A program made the translations under genes and the position numbers. The notes beneath the pieces are model-generated. The model was not told where the DNA came from and searched no databases. It saw only the letters and a list, made by a program, of their open reading frames with translations. DNA of 64,000 nt from contig NW_019091609.1 of the NCBI RefSeq assembly GCF_001949145.1, positions 212,857 to 276,856 of the forward strand, given 5' to 3'. Positions 57,601-64,000 of this stretch are shown piece by piece; the stretch's first letter is position 1; the number at the start of each line of letters is the position of its first letter. Source of the DNA: Acanthaster planci (lineage: Eukaryota > Echinodermata > Asteroidea > Valvatida > Acanthasteridae).

Positions 57601-58933
57601 AATAATTTATATGATAAATCGTTTATATACGACAGTAACAGTGACAGTAACAGTACGGTTGCTATAAAGTGTGAGATTTAGGAATGAAGATGACCCCTAT
57701 CTCGACTTTGAATCTGACTTAGATGTAAAAGTAGAAAAATTAGGCTTAATAATTGAATATAACAAGGACTTATTTATAGAAGAAGAAGAATAATATTGGA
57801 GTCGTGTAACCACAACAGAATGAAAAATAATATCACATTCCACATACAAAACATACCCAACCATGTTTAACAATATTGTAACCGACGACCACGAACGCCT
57901 CAATGCTGACAACACAGACATAACCGTTGTATATGGCCCCTTTGACCCCGACAGACTTGTGATAGCAGACCCAGTGGTAAAAAAGAGTGAAAAACATACG
58001 CAACATTATTCATCCATTTTTTATAACCACGACGACAAAGAAAAATCCCTGTTGATCATGATACCCAAAACAATCTGCTATGGCGTAAATCTAGTCAATC
58101 TTTGGTGCCAAAGAAAAAAAATCCCCAAAATATCATTGGACATCAAACCTGCTATCAACTTTGAGAGCCTGCAATGGATGTACTTGACCACACAAACTTT
58201 ATGGCTTACAAATACATCGGCACGCACATGACTTACATTCCACCAAATAGGATCAACGCTTACAGAGCCAGTCGTTATTTAGACGACTTGGAAAAAGGTC
58301 AAATTCGTTGTTAAACTGCCTTACACAGATAAAAAACGCATGTACGTCAATTACATACCACGACCATCATGTTGTTTGACCATCATAAAAATCTAATATC
58401 GCAAGATCAACTTGACAAATATATTGGTGAATGTTGCAACATGGTTTCGTTGATTTGTCCCAAAGATGTCTTTTACAGTACACATGGATCTTTGTCATGT
58501 GGTACTTGCATTAGATATAAAGTCGAAAAAGCCATTTTAAAGATTAACAATGCGAAAGTCATTTCAGATAAAACGGCATTAGAGTGATTGACTGTGATAG
58601 CAGTGACTCAGAGTAATTAACCTATATTAAAGATCTCCATGAGATTTGATTGTAAGCTAATGTTTATAAGTCCCGTTATCCTTGGGATAACGAGGTTATT
58701 TTTAATTTGGAAACCAGTCTAACTCGACCTAAATAAATCAAGAGTTCACATCCACTGTGTTGCACAAAGCCAAGTGTGTGTTTATTCAACCATAGTGCTT
58801 CCTTTGTTGAGCAAGGTCAGCCTTTAGATGTAAGTAATTGTACTGTCACAATGGCGGATGGAGTCTGTGTCTAAAAAATGTCATCTATCGGTCTACGACA
58901 ACCACTCATCAAAACTATTTTAATGTACTTACA

Positions 58934-59160
58934 TACATCAAGGGAAACAGTCTTGTTTCAATGAAACCGGAGTGATTAGCGATGAGTATAAACATCAAGA
59001 AAAACAATGGAGCGTATCACCATCAAGAAAAACAGCGGAGTGTTTATTGCGATGTTAATATAGTCATTCATGGAAAACAGCAGAGTGCTTAGTGATGTGT
59101 ATGCTGGCATCAAGAGAAACAGCAGAGTGCAATAGCTATGAATTGACAAGCATCAAGTAA
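58934..59160 (+). repeat. About 42-bp degenerate tandem repeat before LINE ORF1
   Basis: Five units with the shared phrase catcaagaaaaacagcggag followed by tg and a variable piece. It lies about 300 bp upstream of the first LINE coding frame, so it may be the LINE 5' UTR, where such monomer arrays are common. It may also be spacer of the Polinton. Confidence 0.6.
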
Positions 59161-59221
59161 TCATGGAAGAAAGGATTTAAAGTCTATGTTTGCGTCTTGT
59201 ATCGATGAAACAACAAGACGA

Positions 59222-59246
59222 CTCATTTATTTATTTATTTATTTCA
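59222..59246. repeat. (ATTT)n microsatellite
   Basis: Short run of TTTA units at 59222-59244. Confidence 0.8.
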
Positions 59247-59259
59247 GCAGCGGACGTGT

Positions 59260-62200
59260 GTTCCCTCGTAAGTCTCGAGCTCTTGTAAGTCGTTGAAAAT
59301 TTCCCTTTTCTGACCTTGATTGGTCACTGGTTTTCTAAAAATTTTGTTGTATAGTGCACATAGATATTTGCTAGACCAACTCCTCTTTGTTTTTGTTTAG
59401 TTATAGTGAAATTTCAGGGTCATTTTGGTTAGTGTGTGGTTGTACTTGGCAGGTTTCCTTGCTTTGCTGGTCCCCATGGCCAGTCGAGCAGGTCCCTCGG
59501 CCGCTGGCCTAAGTTCGGAGGTGACAGGGGCGACCCTGGACTGCCACGCCCGGCCCGCTGTGTCTGGTGATGGACCCTCCGGTGGCATCACCAGACGCAA
59601 TGGTATTACATTCCATGCAAAAGAGAACATTCCACTGAACAACTATCTGAATAGTTTCACTGAGTGTTTTCCTGAAATGCATGTCTGTTACGCTAGTCGC
59701 ATTTCTCAAAGCCATATCGACTCACGTTGTCCAATGTGTACCCTGAAATACCAATGCCGTGTTAGTTGAAAATTTGTCCGATTTTTGCAAGGTAGTCTCC
59801 CCAATACAGCCCATACCTATTGGAGCAAAAAAACAAAGATCTCAGCCACATCATGTCTTTCCATCAACAAGTTCAGGTAGTTTTCAAAGCCAATCTTCTC
59901 CCCCTGGATCACATTAATTTCTCCTATCTTGGGGCTTACTATCATGTGTTCCTCACTACCGAGTCAATCCCCTGCTTTGTCTGCGGAGAGTTTGGGCATA
60001 TCAGTCGTTTCTGCAAGAAAGAAAAACCACAAAATGTTCAGAATTCAGGAAACCCTGCACCGGTTGTTACAAAAAAGAAAGCTGACTTTCCTAAAGCTTC
60101 CGGCTCCCCCACTCGGGGCATGGCGGCGGGGCCTGGTTGGGACTAGCTCAGCCGGCGGTCTCCGCTCCCGGTGGGGCTTCGGCAAGGGCCGGAGCACTCG
60201 CCGTTGGTGGCAGTGGGAGTCGGGCCACTGGGCCTGCCCCGCTCAGGTCTCCTCCACCTCGCCCTTGGGGCCCCGGTGAGGGTGTCGTTGTGTCCGCCCC
60301 GTCGTCCCTGAGTCAGATGGACAATACAGACATGGACACCATAGAATCTTCTCAGAGCGTTTGGGGTTCTCCGCCTGCTCCGAGAAGATTATATTCTGAG
60401 GCGATTACTAGGCGTAAGCACTCTCCCAAGAAACCGGAAAACACATCACGTTTGACCCCTCTTAAATTACCGGTCCCACACAAATTGCAGAAATCTAGTT
60501 CCATCACTCTTTCCTGGGCTATTGATGACACACCTAGTCATACTGCACAAACACCCATGCCCTCACCAGTCTCCCACCCTGCTTGGGGGTTCTCCTATTT
60601 CTCTGTTCAGAATGCAAACACTACCCCAACTCCGAAACCCAACCCTACCCGTATGAGTACTATCATCCCTCCCTCCACCTCGAAAACCAACCCCTGTCCC
60701 CAAACCCACTCCTGTTCCCACCCCCGTCCTTACCCCCACCCCCATTCCTACACCCACTCCCTCCTCTTCCTTAGCTATTCCCAAAACCCTGTGTACCCAA
60801 ATGTCAATTTTGCCCAAACCCTCTGCAGACAATGACAACGAGTGGGAGGATGACGAGGAACGTTATCCTTCGGTCCTCCCAACAGGGAATCAACCCCTCA
60901 ATCACAGTGCTTTGGTTAAATTTCTCAGTGCGGTCAAAAATCAGCGTAGGCAAAAAGAAGTTGCTGGGAGATTCAATCGCATACAGCGGTTCTTCAGTTT
61001 AATTCTCATCCTTGTTTTTTTTCTAATGACTCACTATCTTCAGCAATATAAACAATTAAACCTTGGGTACCAACTTTTTTATATTGACCTCGATAATAAA
61101 TTTTTCACGAGAATCCTTCTCCTCTATAGCGAGGTTCTGCGTGCTTGGATGGCCATGGGAGCTCAAGTGGAAACACCCCCGGATTCGGTCAACCACGTTG
61201 TTAATCTTCCTCTTAATCATTCCAAGTTAATTAATCATTCGGCCGGGCATGCAGCTTTCTCCGCCTGTCTCTTTGCGGATTGTATTCGTCTTGTCAAAGA
61301 CATTATCAACCCGAGGACTGACACCTGGCTTCGGGCAGAAGATCTCCAACACCCTTCATCTTCTGCAAGACCTTCATCCCACCGCCTCCTTCAGAACGAA
61401 CTCTCTTGCCTGCACCTCGCTCTTCGACGCATTTTTTCTTCAGTCTGCATCCGCAGAGGACCGCGGCGTCTTCCGGACTTTTCACCGCCTGACATGCCTG
61501 GCCTGGTCCTCGTGGATGCCGACACCGACGTCCTCTCCCTTTCTTCAAAAATTGTCTATGGGAGACTCATCATCTATACATGATCTGTCATCCTTCACAT
61601 CAATGCATTGGCATGAACGTGGTTTCCTCCCTCCTCATTACGCCATCCCTTTATATACCAACTGCCGACATCCAAGAAGGAGGGAGATGTCCAGTTCAAG
61701 ATCTTCCACAACATACTTCCGTCTCTTCCTGTTCTCTTCCATCTGAATCTGGCAATATCTCCCGTCTGTGGCTGGTGCGGCTAGAGAGGCACCGTACAAC
61801 ACCTCTTCATCACTTGTCCTTCCATCCGAATGACGCTCAATCTGCTTCCTCAACTTCTTCAGTGCATTTTCCCGATGTCAAACTGAACTTTGACATTTAT
61901 TGAGGACTTTTTTCCGGCAAATTACCTCATCATAAGCTTCAAAAATGTTATTTGTTGGTTTTATAGAGAAGTAATTGCAGTTCTCCCATACTGTTTGGGT
62001 TTATCCTTTTAAGGTAAAGATTATTTTTGAATATAATTATTATAAGTTCAATGATTCTCTTGACATTTTTCTTTCCAAATGGTAAATCAACAACGCTCTT
62101 TTTCTTTTGCAAAACAATAAGTTGACGTGGTTGATCTGATCTGGTTGTTTTTCTTTTCTTTTTTTGTGTTGCTGTTGGGTCAGTGTCTTTAACTTCCCTC
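59260..62200 (+). mobile_element. Tx1/L1-like LINE with ORF1 CCHC and ORF2 tail only
   Basis: ORF1: YHVFLTTESIPCFVCGEFGH plus ISRFCKKE (about 59935-60030), a CCHC knuckle in the nucleic-acid-binding protein that coats the LINE RNA. It is followed by a very Pro/Ser/Thr-rich frame (60137-60835) and an ORF1 end (60801-61000). ORF2 is reduced to its C-terminus: EVLRAWMAMGAQVETPP, VKDIINPRTDTWLRAEDLQ, then DIQEG, QFKILHN and CGWC...LFIICPS, as in Tx1-group L1 elements. Endonuclease and RT are missing between about 61010 and 61080, so the copy is internally deleted. It interrupts the Polinton and has intact long frames, so it is fairly young. Confidence 0.72.
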
Positions 62201-64000
62201 TCCGGGTCTGTGGTGTGCGGATAGGACTCGCAACTTATGGCGAGACGCAACGACTTTTGTCGCCATTCACACCCACTACCCTGCATGGGGACTGGCAGTG
62301 GGCACGAGTTGCCCATACCCTGTCGCCAAGTCCCCATGCTTTCCCTTTCTTCCCTCCCCCTCCCTCCTAAAGACCTGTTTCAAGTCTCGGAAAAACACGG
62401 GAAAGACGCTGTCAATAAATTTAGACTTTATGAAGAAGACCACTAGAGGACGCTCTCTTTTAAACCCGTTTATGGTAAAACAGACTTCAGATGGAAACAC
62501 ATTATTTTTATTTGACCGAAAGTGATCAAATCACGTCAACGTCATCAATAACACAAAAGTTGTTAAAGTAAAAAATCTACAGTTTTAAAGCTGGGTATTT
62601 TAACATGACTAACGCTACTGAAATCGAGTGGGATACAAACTTGGATGGTAGACCTGCTACAAGAGGAACAGAGATAGATCCAGAATAGGTGAAAAGAATT
62701 AAAGACATGCTGTTACAAGCAAACGTAAATAGTGGTTCTATATCACTAGTGCTTGTAATAATCGCTGACGGAATTGAAACTTTAAAGCAAGAAGTTGAAA
62801 TGTTGCAAGACCAGTTAGATCAAGAAGATGATGAGAAAACTTTTAATTGAGGGGATCAGAAGCACAAAAATCCAATCAACTTCAAGGTTAGGAGGTCAGA
62901 GACAAGCCTCAGAAGAGATTTACGAGGGTACTGTGGCAACTGAGGGCAACCCCCCCCAAGCTCAACCTACAACGAACCCCCCACCTCAAACCACAAGAGA
63001 ACGAAACCCACCCAGAAGAGATAGAGACTCAGAGATAACTGAAAGACTTTTTCTCAAAGGGTTTAGAGGGCCCGTACTTCATAGACTTTGTTCTCAAAGC
63101 TAGTTTCAACCATTTCCCCAGGGCGAAAGAGGAAGCATCATGGTGTCTCCCTGTTATTACAGCAGGAACTGGTTTGACTTTTTAATAAATCTCGATCCCG
63201 GGCATATATTTTAAAGTCCAATCAGAGTCGAAGAGGGTAACATTGGCAATCACAGACCCCAACCTAAAGTTGAGGCTAAATAAAGAAGTGACCAAGCTGT
63301 TGAACTTACCCAAAGTCAAACTTTTCGTTGTTTGTGAAGACAAATATGACTTGAACCCCATGAAACTCGCTTTTATTCATTGCAGACAGTTAAATACCTA
63401 CAACACCTTTTATAATGGACAGTCTTCAGACTTGCTAGATGTGACAGCAACCGAGCCCTTAAACTCAACACCCAATGTGTGTGAAATGCCTATCAAGTTA
63501 ATAGATAGGCACATCAGCAAGTTGACCTTTTCTGTCGAAAATGAGCAGGGAGAACTCGTAAACAACAAAGGTGCTGTAATTTTGATTGAGCTAGACATTT
63601 TTTGAAACACACATATATAATCAAAAGAAGAGATGGCAACCTTGGTACAGTTGAGCATTTACCTTACACTAGAGTTAAACAGCGCCGAAGCGGCGGAAAC
63701 CAAAGTCTACAGGCTCCAAAAGATCAAAAGTATCAAATCACATCTTACAGGAGCGTAGCGCACGTGAGACCTCTTACAAAAGCTAAAGAGGTGGATATGT
63801 GCGATTCAATGGGTGGAACACAGAGTTGAATTACTTGGGGTGGCGACAGCAGCGGTGGCCATTCCCACCATTATAGGCGTAATTAGTGCCGCGGTCGGTC
63901 TTGCGTTGGAAGGGGCAAGCATAGGCGCGTTTGCCTTCTACACCATGTTGAAATACGCATCCAAGCGTTTGGCGACGAAAACCAAAAACATGACCAAATC

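Larger units (their letters stand above)
56880..64000 (+). mobile_element. Polinton/Maverick fossil, split by a LINE, runs off the window
   Basis: Element parts on the + strand: a small leading frame (about 56907-57039), a Cys-rich CxxC-repeat region (57290-57600), a frame at 57863-58231 (KTICYGVNLVNLW) with related sequence to 58587, then after the LINE a helical small protein start (about 62605), a penton/minor-capsid-like frame (63243-63605; ISKLTFSVENEQGELVNNKG then AVILIELDIF, as at the end of Polinton jelly-roll pentons), a basic frame (63602-63829), and a Gly/Ala hydrophobic segment (about 63840-63990; IPTIIGVISAAVGLALEGA). These are typical structural-gene neighbours in Polintons. The polymerase and integrase are not in this part. 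Broken in several places. The penton-like frame is open from end to end, so the element is not very old. Confidence 0.6.

Noticed and set aside
58674-58692. Small hairpin CGTTATCC-ttg-GGATAACG, possible terminator
   Set aside because: Only 8-bp arms. In animal DNA this is not evidence of a terminator.
60560-60780. Pro/Thr/Pro-His rich frame as a secreted mucin-like protein
   Set aside because: The CCC/ACC-rich DNA lies inside LINE ORF1 between its CCHC knuckle and its end, so it is the LINE linker.
1-64000. CRISPR arrays, operons, ribosome binding sites
   Set aside because: Spliced exons, LINEs and SINEs show an animal nuclear genome. The tandem repeats here have no spacer structure.

Overview
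The window is a stretch of animal nuclear DNA. It is AT-rich, has spliced genes with long introns, carries a run of Ns (29739-29846) and a single N at 55909, and is crowded with broken mobile elements. The mix is DIRS/Ngaro-type tyrosine-recombinase retroelements, Ty3/Gypsy, Polinton (Maverick), L2/CR1-like and Tx1/L1-like LINEs, tRNA-derived SINEs, and hAT, Harbinger and TTAA-type MITEs. That mix is typical of marine invertebrates such as hemichordates, echinoderms, lancelets, cnidarians or molluscs. The sequence alone does not settle the phylum. I lean weakly to an invertebrate deuterostome.

The backbone of the window is one host gene on the + strand, the TRIM37 orthologue. Five internal coding exons are recognisable: 16113-16282, 16725-16775, 18834-18915, 33019-33095 and 56044-56224. 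Their junction phases all agree, and together they read from the end of the coiled coil into the MATH domain. The RING/B-box exons must lie upstream. The end of the MATH domain and the long tail must lie downstream. The two big introns (about 14.1 kb and 22.9 kb) hold most of the other features.

Region by region. 0-9.2 kb: a Gypsy gag fossil with a Harbinger-like MITE inside it, a DIRS fragment, a hAT MITE with a perfect 8-bp target duplication, and a Polinton DNA polymerase fossil. 10.6-16 kb: antisense L2-like LINE pieces, a SINE and a TTAA MITE. 16.1-18.9 kb: TRIM37 exons. 19.3-22.1 kb: a decayed gene with a RAG1 N-terminal-like zinc region and RING, followed by pieces of a transposase-like protein (N-RAG-TP-like). 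23.9-27.5 kb: DIRS fossils. 27.6-32.3 kb: two families of degenerate satellite carrying TGACGTCA palindromes. 33.0-33.7 kb: a TRIM37 exon, then an intact Ig-V-like reading frame. 33.8-39.0 kb: a DIRS and a Gypsy fossil. 40.3-46.7 kb: a broken SWIM/YqaJ-type gene with a LINE and two MITEs in its intron. 47.9-51.9 kb: a Ngaro-like fossil with an SGNH hydrolase. 56.0-56.2 kb: a TRIM37 exon. 56.9-64 kb: a Polinton fossil split by a Tx1-like LINE.

The most interesting items are the RAG1 N-terminal-like gene, the Ig-V-like frame, the telomere-motif hairpin and the TGACGTCA satellites. All identifications come from reading translations and motifs; no database search was run.
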